64,000 nt of DNA. Source: Chromobacterium sp. ATCC 53434. GTDB taxonomy: Bacteria; Pseudomonadota; Gammaproteobacteria; Burkholderiales; Chromobacteriaceae. Below the pieces are notes generated by a model. The model was not told the DNA's origin. It saw only the letters and a program-made list of their open reading frames with translations, and ran no database searches. The position numbers and the translations under genes are program-made. Location: contig NZ_CP025429.1 in assembly GCF_002848345.1 (NCBI RefSeq), forward strand, positions 1,426,001 through 1,490,000, in the 5' to 3' direction. This document shows, piece after piece, positions 1 to 8,860 of this stretch (position 1 is the stretch's first letter; every line of letters starts with the position of its first letter).

Positions 1-723
1 TCGGAGACGCTGCGCAACGCCACCGATGCCGACAACTACGTCATCGATCCGCGCGCGCCGTCGGCGGCGCGGGTGGTGTACAACCATTATGGCGGCAAGA
101 AGGCCTTCCCCGGCATCAGCGACGAGATGATGGAGGCGGTCGACAAGGCCGACTCGGCGCAATTCAGCATCGAGGAAATCCTCAATCCCAAGGGCTGGGT
201 GCTGCTGAACTACCTGATGGACGCGCGCACCGGCCTGGGGCGCTTCCGCGAGTTCAGCGTCAGCAATTTCCAGCTGATGATGGATTTGATCGGCTACTGC
301 CGCAACCACTCGATAGAGGAGATCCTGCAACTGCCTGACGTGCAGGAGAGGGTGGCGCTGTATCGCGAGCACGAGACCGAGGCGAAGGCGCAGATCCTGC
401 GCTGCGCGCGCGCGCACGGCAATGTGGTGGTGCTGAACCTGCTGCGCGAGGAAACGATACACCCAACCAACCGCTTCATGGTCTACGCGCTGTTCCCGGA
501 CTGCAGCGTGTCCATCCACGTGATGTGGGGCCTGAACCGGCAGAACACCGTGCTGGCGGTCGGCAAGTCCATCGTCAACCGCAGCTCGCACTGCAATATC
601 GGCGCGCTGATGCTGCAATACGGCGGCGGCGGGCACGACGGGGCCGGCACCTGCCAGGTGGGGCACGATCAGGCCGAGGACGTGCTGGACGAGTTGATCG
701 CCCGCATCCGCGGCCTGGGGTGA
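1..723 (+). CDS. DHH-family phosphoesterase (exopolyphosphatase-like), C-terminal part
   Basis: The frame is open from base 1, so the true start lies upstream and 240 C-terminal residues are visible. The Gly-rich motif YGGGGHDGAGT near visible residue 207 is the substrate-binding signature of the DHHA1 domain that ends DHH phosphoesterases. The preceding segment (VNRSSHCNIGALMLQ) fits the same domain. Betaproteobacterial relatives are often annotated as exopolyphosphatase, but the family also includes oligoribonucleases, so the substrate is uncertain. The catalytic DHH motifs would be in the missing N-terminal half. The gene ends two bases from the convergent HAD phosphatase gene. Confidence 0.75.
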   Translation, partial: SETLRNATDADNYVIDPRAPSAARVVYNHYGGKKAFPGISDEMMEAVDKADSAQFSIEEILNPKGWVLLNYLMDARTGLGRFREFSVSNFQLMMDLIGYCRNHSIEEILQLPDVQERVALYREHETEAKAQILRCARAHGNVVVLNLLREETIHPTNRFMVYALFPDCSVSIHVMWGLNRQNTVLAVGKSIVNRSSHCNIGALMLQYGGGGHDGAGTCQVGHDQAEDVLDELIARIRGLG

Positions 724-724
724 G

Positions 725-1384
725 CTACAGCGAGCGTATCAGCGCCAGCGCCTGGTGCAGGTCGCCGCATACCGCCAGCGCGGCGGCGCGGTCCTCGGCG
801 CTGGGGGAGAGCAGGTCCGGCACCATGATGACCCGGGCGCCGGCGGCCGCGCCGGCCTGCAGGCCGACGCTGGAATCCTCCAGCACCAGGCAGCGGCCGG
901 GGGCGACGCCCAGCTTGGCCGCGACGTCCAGGTAGACGTCCGGCGCCGGCTTGGTGTGCTCGACCTCGTCGCCGGCGGTGCTGATCTCGAAAAAGGCGCC
1001 CAGCCCGCTGCGGGCGAGCTTCAAATCGGCGATCTGGCGCCGGGTCGACGTGGCCACCGCGCGCGGGATGCCTTCGGCGCGCGCCCACTCCAGCAATTCG
1101 ACGATGCCGGCCTTCAGCGGAATGTCCTCGTGCTGCAGCATGTGCGAGTAATGGCGGTGCGAGCCCTGTTGCAGCAGATCCGCCTGGCGCGAGTCGCCGA
1201 GATAGTCGGCGACGAAGCGCACGCAGCGGGCCATCGACATGCCGACCATCGCCAGCAGCATCTCCTCCTTGATTTCGATTCCCAGCTCGACGCCGGCGCG
1301 GCGCCAGGTCTCGTTGGAAATGCGTTCGGTGTCCAGCATCAGGCCGTCCATATCGAACAACAGCGCGTCGAAACTGCGGGGCAT
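725..1384 (-). CDS. HAD-superfamily phosphatase (beta-phosphoglucomutase-like subfamily)
   Basis: A 219-residue cytoplasmic hydrolase. Motif I, DMDGLMLDTE, near the N terminus supplies the nucleophile Asp and the acid/base Asp. The later HTKPAPDVYLD segment carries the motif III lysine, and LEDSSVG is motif IV with its Mg-binding acidic residues. The cap inserted after motif I is helical, as in PGM-like and YqaB-like enzymes that act on small sugar phosphates or similar metabolites. The ATG at 1384 was chosen over an upstream start at 1420 because AGGAG lies five bases before it and the family fold begins just after it. The substrate cannot be told from sequence. Confidence 0.85.
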   Translation of the reverse strand: MPRSFDALLFDMDGLMLDTERISNETWRRAGVELGIEIKEEMLLAMVGMSMARCVRFVADYLGDSRQADLLQQGSHRHYSHMLQHEDIPLKAGIVELLEWARAEGIPRAVATSTRRQIADLKLARSGLGAFFEISTAGDEVEHTKPAPDVYLDVAAKLGVAPGRCLVLEDSSVGLQAGAAAGARVIMVPDLLSPSAEDRAAALAVCGDLHQALALIRSL

Positions 1385-1530
1385 TGCTTCTCCTGGTTCA
1401 TGGCGCGTGGCCGATTGCATTCGATTGTGCGGTCGCGGCGGCCCGCTGTCGAGTCGCGGCCGTCATCGGCCGCCGCGGCTCGGTATGGCTCTGGTATAGT
1501 GGACAGGTCACGGCAATGGGGGAGGATGAG

Positions 1531-2178
1531 GTGCGGTCGGTACTGATAGCGAATCCCAAGGGCGGCAGCGGCAAATCGACGCTGGCCACCAATCTGGCGG
1601 CCTATTTCGCCGCCGGCGGCAGCAAGGTGATGCTGGGCGACGTCGATCGTCAGCAGACCGCGTTGAACTGGCTGGCTCGACGCGATGCCGCCTTGCCCGG
1701 CATCGCCGGCTGGGAAGTGGAGCCGGACCAGCCGAAGCGCCCGCCGCGCGGCACCGAGGTGGTGGTGCTGGACAGTCCGGCCGGCCTGCGCGGCAAGAAA
1801 CTGTCCGCGCTGCTGTCCCAGGTCGGCCATGTGATCGTGCCGATACAGCCGTCGCCGTTCGACAGCTGGGCCGGCGAGGCCTTCTTCGAGCAGATGCTGG
1901 AGGAAAAGGCGATACGCAAGCAGAAGGCCTTCATGGCGGTGGTGGGGATGCGGGTGGACCCGCGCACGCGCTCGGCGCGGGAGTTGGAGCAGTTTCTGGC
2001 GCGGCATGACGTGCCGGTGCTGGGCTGGCTGCGCGACACCCAGCTGTATGTGCAGGCCGCGGCGGCCGGCATGTCGCTGTTCGATCTGCCCGATTCGCGC
2101 ACCGCGCGCGACCGCGAGGCCTGGCAGCCGATTCTGCGCTGGCTGGGCGACGACCCGCGGGCCTGGTGCGACAAATAA
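1531..2178 (+). CDS. ParA/MinD-type ATPase, solitary
   Basis: A 215-residue deviant-Walker ATPase. The N terminus carries the ParA-type P-loop KGGSGKST (residues 10-17) with its signature lysine, followed by GDVDRQQTA (Walker A-prime) and VVVLDSPAGL (Walker B). Such proteins form ATP-dependent dimers that position DNA or protein complexes. No ParB-like or other partner gene is adjacent, so its cargo is unknown. The GTG at 1531 is preferred because GGAGG sits five bases upstream; an in-frame ATG at 1516 overlaps that ribosome-binding site. The short length suits the small orphan ParA group rather than chromosomal ParA. Confidence 0.8.
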   Translation: MRSVLIANPKGGSGKSTLATNLAAYFAAGGSKVMLGDVDRQQTALNWLARRDAALPGIAGWEVEPDQPKRPPRGTEVVVLDSPAGLRGKKLSALLSQVGHVIVPIQPSPFDSWAGEAFFEQMLEEKAIRKQKAFMAVVGMRVDPRTRSARELEQFLARHDVPVLGWLRDTQLYVQAAAAGMSLFDLPDSRTARDREAWQPILRWLGDDPRAWCDK

Positions 2179-2197
2179 AATTTTTACCTGAAGACTA

Positions 2198-2226
2198 TTG
2201 ACGTCGAGAAACAACAGGCGTAGCTT
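2198..2226 (+). promoter_or_regulatory. Putative sigma-70 promoter of guaC
   Basis: TTGACG (2198-2203) and TAGCTT (2221-2226) are separated by exactly 17 bases, just after the parA stop codon. The -35 box is close to consensus and the -10 box is weaker. It would give guaC a leader of about 120 bases that includes the hairpins described next. Inferred from sequence only. Confidence 0.45.
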
Positions 2227-2236
2227 TGTCTTGTAA

Positions 2237-2330
2237 CTGCGTGCGAGCCGACCACAGGCATCGCAGGGATAGCTGCAAATGGGAGCCGACAGGGCTCCCG
2301 TCTTTGTTTGGGGCCCCTGTTTTTTTATTC
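2237..2330 (+). promoter_or_regulatory. Structured leader before guaC with an attenuator-like hairpin
   Basis: Two stems are visible. CTGCG (2237-2241) can pair with CGCAG (2262-2266), extended inward by TGC/GCA with a one-base bulge. The second, GGGAGCC (2281-2287) with GGCTCCC (2293-2299), has a five-base loop and is followed by TCTTTGTTT, the shape of an intrinsic terminator. A further GGGGCCCC palindrome (2310-2317) is followed by a seven-T run. Placed between a candidate promoter and guaC, this could be an attenuator or riboswitch, or simply the parA terminator. It does not match the purine riboswitch consensus I know. Confidence 0.4.
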
Positions 2331-2355
2331 CAACCCGTTCTGTGGGAGCACACGC

Positions 2356-3306
2356 ATGATCAAGACCGAACTCAACTACGGCGACGTATATCTGGTGCCG
2401 AAGAAAACCGTCGTGGACAGCCGCAAGGCGTGCGACACCTCGGTGCAGTTCGGCCCGCGCCGCTTTGCGATGCCGGTCTATCCGTCCAATATGAAGTCGG
2501 TGGTGTCGGCCGAAGGCTGCGAATTCTTCGCCCGCCAGGGCTGGTTCTACACCATGCACCGCTTCAACGTCGACGCGGTGGCCTTCACCCGCGACATGCA
2601 GGACAAGGGCCTGTTCGCGTCGATCAGCGTCGGCGTCAACGACGATACCTATGAGCAACTGGACGCGCTGAAGGCCGCCGGCCTCACTCCCGAATACATG
2701 ACGCTCGACGTCGCCAACGCCTGGTGCGTCAAGGCTGAGCGCATGATCAAACACATCAAGCAGCATTTCCCGAACACCTTCCTGATCGGCGGCAACGTCG
2801 CCACCGCCGAGGCCGCGCTCGACCTGGAATCCTGGGGCTGCGACGCGATCAAGGCCGGCATCGCCGGCGGCCGCGTCTGCATCACCAAGAACAAGACCGG
2901 CTTCCACCGCCCGATGATTTCCACCGTGCGGGACTGCGTCGCGGCGGTCAAGGTACCGGTGATCGCCGACGGCGGCATCGTCGAACACGGCGACATCGCC
3001 AAGGCGCTGGTCTGCGGCGCGGCGATGGTGATGGCCGGCTCGCTGTTCGCCGGCTACGACGAGTCGGCCGGCGACATCGTCGAGATCAGCGGCAAGCACT
3101 ACAAGGAATACTTCGGCAGCGCGTCGCAGTTCAACAAGGGCGCTTACGTCAACGTCGAGGGCAAGAAGATCCTGGTCGAGTACAAGGGCAGCATAGGCAA
3201 GCTGCTGCGCGAATTGCAGGAAGACCTGCAATCGTCGGTCAGCTACGCCGGCGGTGCCGATCTGGCCGCGCTGCGCGGCGTGGAGATGATTCAGGTCTAC
3301 CGCTGA
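2356..3306 (+). CDS. guaC: GMP reductase (type 2 GuaC)
   Basis: A 316-residue TIM-barrel enzyme that reduces GMP to IMP with NADPH, feeding guanine nucleotides back to the adenine branch. The catalytic loop cysteine is in GGRVCITKNKTGFH, the place of the IMPDH/GMPR Cys loop. Downstream, IADGGI and MAGSLFAGYDES form the phosphate-binding part, and YKEYFGSASQFNKG plus the C-terminal QSSVSYAGG are typical of the type 2 GMP reductases of Gram-positives rather than the E. coli type. The usual GPG before the loop is AGG here. The ATG at 2356 fits the family N terminus. The long structured leader suggests transcript-level control. Confidence 0.9.
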   Translation: MIKTELNYGDVYLVPKKTVVDSRKACDTSVQFGPRRFAMPVYPSNMKSVVSAEGCEFFARQGWFYTMHRFNVDAVAFTRDMQDKGLFASISVGVNDDTYEQLDALKAAGLTPEYMTLDVANAWCVKAERMIKHIKQHFPNTFLIGGNVATAEAALDLESWGCDAIKAGIAGGRVCITKNKTGFHRPMISTVRDCVAAVKVPVIADGGIVEHGDIAKALVCGAAMVMAGSLFAGYDESAGDIVEISGKHYKEYFGSASQFNKGAYVNVEGKKILVEYKGSIGKLLRELQEDLQSSVSYAGGADLAALRGVEMIQVYR

Positions 3307-3354
3307 GCGACGGATGCCCGGCCGTGCCGGCGGCCGTTTGATGTCCGCGCGTTC

Positions 3355-3807
3355 TCAGTCCGCCGCCGGCCGGCATTGCAGCCAGAGCGCCGATTCCAGC
3401 TGCATCGCGGTTTCGCCGCGCTGGTTGCGGGTGGTCCAGCGCACCTTGACCACGCCGAAGCCGGGCTGGCTGCCGGAGCGGCGCATGTCCAGGATTTCCA
3501 CTTCCACCTGCAGCGTGTCGCCGGGCCGGGTCGGCCGCGGCCAGCGCATGTGCTCGACCTGCATGCCGATCAGGCCGTTGGCGGCCTGACCCAGCTCGGA
3601 CTCGGTCACCAGCCGCATCGACAGGCTGCTGGTGTGCCAGCCGCTGGCGGCCAGGCCGTTGAAGAAGCTGTGCTCGGCCGCCTGCGGATCGGTATGGAAG
3701 GGCTGGGGGTCGAACTGGCGGGCGTAGCGGACGATCTCGTCCTCGCTCAGCGTGTGGCTGGGGCTGAGGAAGCGCTGTCCGACTTGCAGATCTTCGAAGT
3801 AGAGCAT
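3355..3807 (-). CDS. MaoC-like hot-dog-fold dehydratase domain protein
   Basis: A 150-residue protein that opens with LYFEDLQVGQRF, the typical beginning of MaoC/R-specific enoyl-CoA hydratase-like domains. The segment ARQFDPQPFHTDPQAA contains the hydratase Asp and His catalytic pair (D...PFH). Members hydrate enoyl-CoA thioesters or related acyl chains. It stands alone, convergent with guaC, so its pathway is not shown. ATG 3807 is preferred because the family starts here; in-frame ATGs at 3840 and 3864 would add residues unlike the family. No strong Shine-Dalgarno precedes any of them. Confidence 0.8.
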   Translation of the reverse strand: MLYFEDLQVGQRFLSPSHTLSEDEIVRYARQFDPQPFHTDPQAAEHSFFNGLAASGWHTSSLSMRLVTESELGQAANGLIGMQVEHMRWPRPTRPGDTLQVEVEILDMRRSGSQPGFGVVKVRWTTRNQRGETAMQLESALWLQCRPAAD

Positions 3808-3905
3808 GGCTGGGCTTACGTTAACGTCATGTCGGGTCATGCAGCATAGCGCCGGCGACGGCAATGGTCAAAGTCCGGATGGTTTGGTCCGCAGGCGTTC
3901 AGGCG

Positions 3906-6476
3906 TCAGACGCGCAGCGCGGCGATCAGCGCCGCTTCCAGCGCCAGCGCGGTCTTGTCGTCCTTCAAGGCGCCGCCGGAGACCAGGAAGGAGTCCTCGG
4001 CGCGGCTGCCCAGCGTCATGATCTTGGCCGACTGCACGTCGAGGCGGTAATCGGCCAGCACCTTGGCGATGCGCGCCAGCAGGCCGGGGCGGTCGCCGGC
4101 GACGATGGACAGCACATAGTAGTTGTCCTTGTCGTCCGGGCGGATCGACACCTGCGGCGTGATCGGGAAGTGTTTCAGATGGCGGCTGATGCGGCCGGGC
4201 GGCGGCAGCGCCAGCGGCTGGTCGGCGGCCAGGGCCGCGGCCAGCTCGAACTCGATGAAGTTGATCATGTCGCGGTAGTCGCCCTCGTGGTGTTCGGGGA
4301 CGAACACGTGGAAGGTGTCCAGCGCGTAGCCGTGGCGGGTGGTGTAGACCCTGGCGTCGGCGATGCTGTAGTTGGTGCGGCCGAAGAAGGCGCAGGCGCG
4401 GGCGAACAGCTCGGGCCGGTCGGGCGAATAGACCAGCACCTGGATGCCGTCGTGGTCGTCGGCCAGCCGCGCGCGCACCAGCGGCGCCTGCGGCGCCAGC
4501 TGGCGGTTCAGCACGCGGGCGTGCCAGGCGATCTCTTTGGCCTCGTGGCGCAGGAAGTAGACGGTGTCCAGCTGGGCCCACAGGCCGGCTTCGACGCCAT
4601 CCGGTATCGCGTGCAGCCTGAGCAGCGCGCGCGCCTGGTTCTTGCGCGCCTCCAGTTCCGAGGCGAGGTCGGTCTCGCCGCCGCGCGACAGCACCCGCAG
4701 CGTCGCGTGGTACAGATCTTCCAGCAGCTTGGCCTTCCAGGTGTTCCACACCTTGGGGCTGGTGCCGCGTATGTCGGCCACGGTCAGCAGATAGAGCGCG
4801 GCCAGCCGGCGCGGCGTAGCCACCAGATCGGCGAAGCGCTGCACCGTTTCCGGGTCGTAGATGTCCTGTTTCTGCGCGATGCTGGACATGGTCAGGTGCT
4901 GCCCCACCAGCCAGGCGACCAGCCGGCAATCTTCTTCCGCCAGGCCGTGTTCGCGGCAGAAGGCGTCGGCGTCGGCGATGCCGAGCTGCGAATGGTCGCC
5001 GCCGCGGCCCTTGGCGATGTCGTGGAACAGGCCGGCCAGATACAGCGTCTCCGGCCGTTCGAAGTCGTTGATCAGCCGCGACATGAACGGGTATTCGTGG
5101 TTGTAGGCGCTGATGGCGAAACGGCGCAGATTGCGCACCACCATCAGGATGTGTTCGTCGACGGTGTAGACATGGAACAGGTCGTGCTGCATCTGGCCGA
5201 CGATCTGGCCGAAATTGGGCAGGTACTGGCCCAGGATGCCGTACAGATTCATCCGCCTGAGCGTGCGGGTCAGGCCGGACGGCTCGCGAAAGATCTGCAG
5301 AAAGGTCTCGCGATTGCGCGCATCCTGGCGGAAGCGGTCGTTGATCAGGCTGCGCCCATGCCACAGCGCGCGCAGCATCCGCGGCGCGAAGCCGGACAAT
5401 TCGGGGTGGCGCTGCAGCGTCAGAAAGGCTTCCAGTATCGCCGGCGGGTGCTTGTCGAAGGCGTTGACGTCGCGTATGCCCAGCATGCCGTTGACGGCGT
5501 GGAAGTATTCGTTGATGTGCTGGGTGACGCGCGGCACCTGCGAGTAGATGCGGCCGCGCAGATTGGGCAGCAGGATGCCGTTCAGCTGATTGACCGTCTT
5601 GGCGGCGCGGAAATACAGCTGCATCAGCTGTTCGCTGGCGCGCTTGGCCGGCGTGTCGGCCAGGCCCCAGGCCTGCGCCACCTGCTGCTGCAGGTCGAAG
5701 ATCAGCCTGTCCTCGCGGCGGCGCGCCAGCAGGTGCAGATCGATGCGCAGCTTCTGCAGCTGTTCCTCGCTGTGCTTGATCAGCCGCGCCTCGGCCAGCG
5801 TCAGGATGCCGCGGCGCACCAGCGAATCCCAGTTGTCGCCCAGGCCGGCCGCCTTGCTGATCCACAGTATGGTGTGCAGATCGCGCAGGCCGCCCGGGCT
5901 CTCCTTCAGGTTCGGTTCCAGATTGTTGCTGACGCCGAACTGGCGGGTATGGCGCTGCTGCTGCTCCCGCGTCTTGCCCTCGAAGAAGGCCAGCGGATCG
6001 CGTTGCGCCTCCAGCCGCGCCATCAGCTCGCGCCAGGGCTGCTCCGGGCCGGCCACCAGCCGGTTTTCCAGCAGATTGGTCTCTATGGTGATGTCGCCGG
6101 CCGCCTCGCGCAGGCACTCGCTCAGCGTGCGCACGCTGTGGCCTATCTCCAGGCCGATGTCCCACATCAGGCCGATGAAGTGGCTGACCTTGTCGTTGAC
6201 CTCGGCCGGCGTCGGGTCGGGCAGCAGGATCAGGATGTCGATGTCGGAGCCGGGAAACAGCTGGCCGCGGCCGTAGCCGCCGACCGCCGACAGGCTGGCC
6301 TGTCCGTCCAGGCCCTGTTCGCGCCACAGCGCCTCCAGCGCCTGGTCGACGACGCGGCTGTACGATTTCAGATAGGCTTGCGGCTCGCGGTCGACGCGGT
6401 AGCGTTCGGCCAGCTGCCGCCTGGCATCGGCCAGCGTCTGCCGCCAATGCAGCGGAGCGGCGGCGCCGGCCGTCAT
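3906..6476 (-). CDS. glnD: [Protein-PII] uridylyltransferase / uridylyl-removing enzyme
   Basis: An 856-residue bifunctional nitrogen sensor that uridylylates PII proteins when glutamine is low and deuridylylates them when it is high. Domains in order: a nucleotidyltransferase with GGYGRGQLFPGSDIDI at about residues 66-81 (catalytic Gly/Ser and Asp pair), an HD hydrolase domain with LFHDIAKGRGGDHS, and two C-terminal ACT domains (around PELFARACAFFGR and DRPGLLARIAKVL) that bind glutamine. Length matches the family. The start codon lies one base after the lptG stop, so it is probably translated from the lptF-lptG transcript. Confidence 0.95.
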   Translation of the reverse strand: MTAGAAAPLHWRQTLADARRQLAERYRVDREPQAYLKSYSRVVDQALEALWREQGLDGQASLSAVGGYGRGQLFPGSDIDILILLPDPTPAEVNDKVSHFIGLMWDIGLEIGHSVRTLSECLREAAGDITIETNLLENRLVAGPEQPWRELMARLEAQRDPLAFFEGKTREQQQRHTRQFGVSNNLEPNLKESPGGLRDLHTILWISKAAGLGDNWDSLVRRGILTLAEARLIKHSEEQLQKLRIDLHLLARRREDRLIFDLQQQVAQAWGLADTPAKRASEQLMQLYFRAAKTVNQLNGILLPNLRGRIYSQVPRVTQHINEYFHAVNGMLGIRDVNAFDKHPPAILEAFLTLQRHPELSGFAPRMLRALWHGRSLINDRFRQDARNRETFLQIFREPSGLTRTLRRMNLYGILGQYLPNFGQIVGQMQHDLFHVYTVDEHILMVVRNLRRFAISAYNHEYPFMSRLINDFERPETLYLAGLFHDIAKGRGGDHSQLGIADADAFCREHGLAEEDCRLVAWLVGQHLTMSSIAQKQDIYDPETVQRFADLVATPRRLAALYLLTVADIRGTSPKVWNTWKAKLLEDLYHATLRVLSRGGETDLASELEARKNQARALLRLHAIPDGVEAGLWAQLDTVYFLRHEAKEIAWHARVLNRQLAPQAPLVRARLADDHDGIQVLVYSPDRPELFARACAFFGRTNYSIADARVYTTRHGYALDTFHVFVPEHHEGDYRDMINFIEFELAAALAADQPLALPPPGRISRHLKHFPITPQVSIRPDDKDNYYVLSIVAGDRPGLLARIAKVLADYRLDVQSAKIMTLGSRAEDSFLVSGGALKDDKTALALEAALIAALRV

Positions 6477-6477
6477 G

Positions 6478-7554
6478 TCAGCGCCTTTCCTGCTTGGCGA
6501 TGATGGCGATGCCGCCGACGAGGAAGAGCAGGGTCGGCAGCGTGGCCGACAGGATGGCGTTCCAGTCGTACAACAGGCCCAGATGGCCGAACAGGCGGTT
6601 GACGAAGTGGAAGCTGACGCCGAGGCAGATGCCGGCGAACAGCTTGATGCCGAGCTGGCCGTGGCGGCGTTGCTGCGGCGTGAAGGCCAGCGCCACCAGC
6701 GCCATCGAAATGCAGGCCAGCGGGTAGAACAGCTTGCTCCACAGCGCGATCTCGTAGCGCTGGGTCTGCTGCTTGTTCTTTTCCAGGTGTTCGATATAGG
6801 TCAGCAGGTTCAGCGCCGACATCTGTTCCGGCACCACCAGCAGCACCGACAGGATTTCCGGCTCGACGATGGACTTCCATTTCAGCGACGGATAGCCGCG
6901 GCTGACGGTGTGGTCGCCGGCCAGCTCGGTTTCCTTGACGTTTTCCAGCAGCCAGCTGTGTTCGCCCTTGTCGAAGGTGCCGCGCTCGGCCAGCCGGGTG
7001 CGCTCCAGCTTGAAGTCCTGGTTGTAGGTGTAGATGCGTATGCCCAGCAGGGTGTTGTCCGGCAGCATCTCGTGGACGTTGATGAAGTTCTGGTTGTCCT
7101 TGACCCAGATGCCGGAGCGGAACTCCTGGGCCACCATCGAGTGGGTGGCCGACAGCTTGTTGCGCTCGGCTTCCTGCATCGCCCACGGCGCGACGAACTC
7201 GCCGAGCAGGATGGTCAGCACGGCGAAGCCCAGGCCGAATTTCAGCAGCGTGGCGGCGATCTGCCGCAGCGTGACGCCGGAGGTGCGGATCACCGTGTAT
7301 TCGCTGGAGCTGGCCAGCTGCGTCATCGCCACCATGCCGCCTATCAGCACGGCCAGCGGCATCAGCTCGTAGGCGTGGCCGGGCGCCAGCAGCGCAACGT
7401 AGCCGGCCATCACGCCGACGGTGTAATTGCCGGTGCCGAGATTGGGCACCTCGGCCAGCAGGTCGAAGAAGCCGTACAGGCCCAGCAGCGCCAGCAGGGT
7501 GAACAGCGTGGACTGGGTCAGGGTGCTGATGATGTAGCGGTGTATCAGTTTCAT
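6478..7554 (-). CDS. lptG: LPS export ABC transporter permease LptG
   Basis: A 358-residue inner-membrane protein with transmembrane helices at the N terminus (STLFTLLALLGLYGFFDL), about residues 55-75 and 100-120, and three at the C terminus, around a periplasmic beta-jellyroll domain. With LptF and the LptB ATPase (not in this window) it extracts lipopolysaccharide from the inner membrane and passes it to LptC and LptA. The ELMPLAVLIGGM and SSEYTVIRTSG segments are characteristic of the family. It starts ten bases after lptF and ends next to glnD. Confidence 0.93.
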   Translation of the reverse strand: MKLIHRYIISTLTQSTLFTLLALLGLYGFFDLLAEVPNLGTGNYTVGVMAGYVALLAPGHAYELMPLAVLIGGMVAMTQLASSSEYTVIRTSGVTLRQIAATLLKFGLGFAVLTILLGEFVAPWAMQEAERNKLSATHSMVAQEFRSGIWVKDNQNFINVHEMLPDNTLLGIRIYTYNQDFKLERTRLAERGTFDKGEHSWLLENVKETELAGDHTVSRGYPSLKWKSIVEPEILSVLLVVPEQMSALNLLTYIEHLEKNKQQTQRYEIALWSKLFYPLACISMALVALAFTPQQRRHGQLGIKLFAGICLGVSFHFVNRLFGHLGLLYDWNAILSATLPTLLFLVGGIAIIAKQERR

Positions 7555-7564
7555 CGGGATTCTG

Positions 7565-8665
7565 TCAGTTTTTGCCGAACATCTGGGACAGCGATTGTCC
7601 GAACGGAATCTGCGGCTTGTCGCGGTGCTTGAGCAACAGCAGCGCGATCAGCAGCATCGCCGCGTGCACCAGCGCGATGGTCCAGACGCCGGTCTTGTCC
7701 TGGGCGATCCAGTTGCGGGCGATGGTCAGGCCGTTCTGGTAGACGAAGAAGGCCAGCAGGGCGAACAGCAGATTGTAGGTGTGGCCGCTGCGCGGGTTGT
7801 AATACGACAGCGGCAGCGCCAGCAGCGCCAGGATGACGCAGCTGATCGGCATCGACAGGCGCCAGGCCAGTTCTGCCCGGTATTCGGGGTTGGCGCTGCC
7901 CAGCAGCTGGCCGGTGGGAATCGATTGGCGGTTGCTGGCCGGACCGACGGAGACCTGGCTCTCGCCTATGCTGGCGCTGTAGCGCTTGAACGAGCCGATC
8001 TGGTAATCGGCCTTGCCCGGCTCGCCGATGTAGCGTTGGCCGTCCTCCAGCACCAGCAGGCGCTCGCCGTCCGGCTTGATGGCGATATAGCCGTGCTTGG
8101 CGAAAATGGTGCTGACTTTGCCGTCGGTCATGTCCTGCATGAAAATATTGGAAGCGGCGCTGTGCAGGCCGGAATAATTCTCGATGAAGTAAACCTTGGT
8201 CGACGAGGCCGATTCCTTGAACACGCCGGGGGAGATCGCCGATATCTCTTCGCGACGTTTGATGATCTCGGCGTAATCCTGGCTGCGCTGGTCGGCCCAG
8301 GGGCCGACGAACAGCGTGACGCCGGCGATCAGCATCGCCAGCGGCACGGTAAAGCGCATGATGGGCCAGATCCAGTCGCGCAGCGACAGGCCGGAGGACA
8401 GCCACACCACCATCTCATGGTCGCGCCAGGTGCGGGTCAGGACCACCAGCACGCTGACGAAAACCGTCAATATCATCAAGACCGGGAAGAAGCCCAGCGT
8501 CCAGAAGCCGATCAGCGCGGTGACGGCCTCGTTGGCGATCTGACCCTCCGCCGCGCGCCCGAGCAGGTTGATCGCCTGAGTGGAGATGATGATGGCCAGC
8601 AGCACGACGAATACACCCAAGGCGGTGAAAGTCAATTCGCGTGTCAGGCTTTTTTGAAAAACCAT
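7565..8665 (-). CDS. lptF: LPS export ABC transporter permease LptF
   Basis: A 366-residue inner-membrane partner of LptG. N-terminal helix (FTALGVFVVLLAIIISTQAI), two more helices by residue 120, a central periplasmic domain (about 130-260) and three C-terminal helices. The segment TRTWRDHEMVVWLSSGLSL is the conserved cytoplasmic coupling region that contacts LptB. It is the first gene of the lptF-lptG-glnD unit and is divergent from pepA, a common arrangement in Proteobacteria. The 195-base divergent spacer should hold both promoters. Confidence 0.93.
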   Translation of the reverse strand: MVFQKSLTRELTFTALGVFVVLLAIIISTQAINLLGRAAEGQIANEAVTALIGFWTLGFFPVLMILTVFVSVLVVLTRTWRDHEMVVWLSSGLSLRDWIWPIMRFTVPLAMLIAGVTLFVGPWADQRSQDYAEIIKRREEISAISPGVFKESASSTKVYFIENYSGLHSAASNIFMQDMTDGKVSTIFAKHGYIAIKPDGERLLVLEDGQRYIGEPGKADYQIGSFKRYSASIGESQVSVGPASNRQSIPTGQLLGSANPEYRAELAWRLSMPISCVILALLALPLSYYNPRSGHTYNLLFALLAFFVYQNGLTIARNWIAQDKTGVWTIALVHAAMLLIALLLLKHRDKPQIPFGQSLSQMFGKN

Positions 8666-8860
8666 TTATTCAGTGCCTTTTTGACTTTTTGTGAAAAGCA
8701 TTGTGATAATTCGATGAGACAATTCTGAAGCGCCATTTCCGGCAAATTTGGACCAATACAACAATCCTGCGTTCACCGGCGGCGAAGCCGTCCGTCTGCC
8801 CCGAGCTTAGACGGCCGTCATGAGGTGGAGCAACGACACTCGTTCTACAGCGGAGTACTT

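Noticed and set aside
2237..2330. Purine (guanine/adenine) riboswitch before guaC
   Set aside because: The conserved loop and junction bases of that class are not present; only generic stems are seen.
3864..6503. Plus-strand frame of 879 codons opposite glnD
   Set aside because: Arg/Gln/His/Val-rich shadow of a well-supported gene on the other strand; high-GC bias opens such frames.
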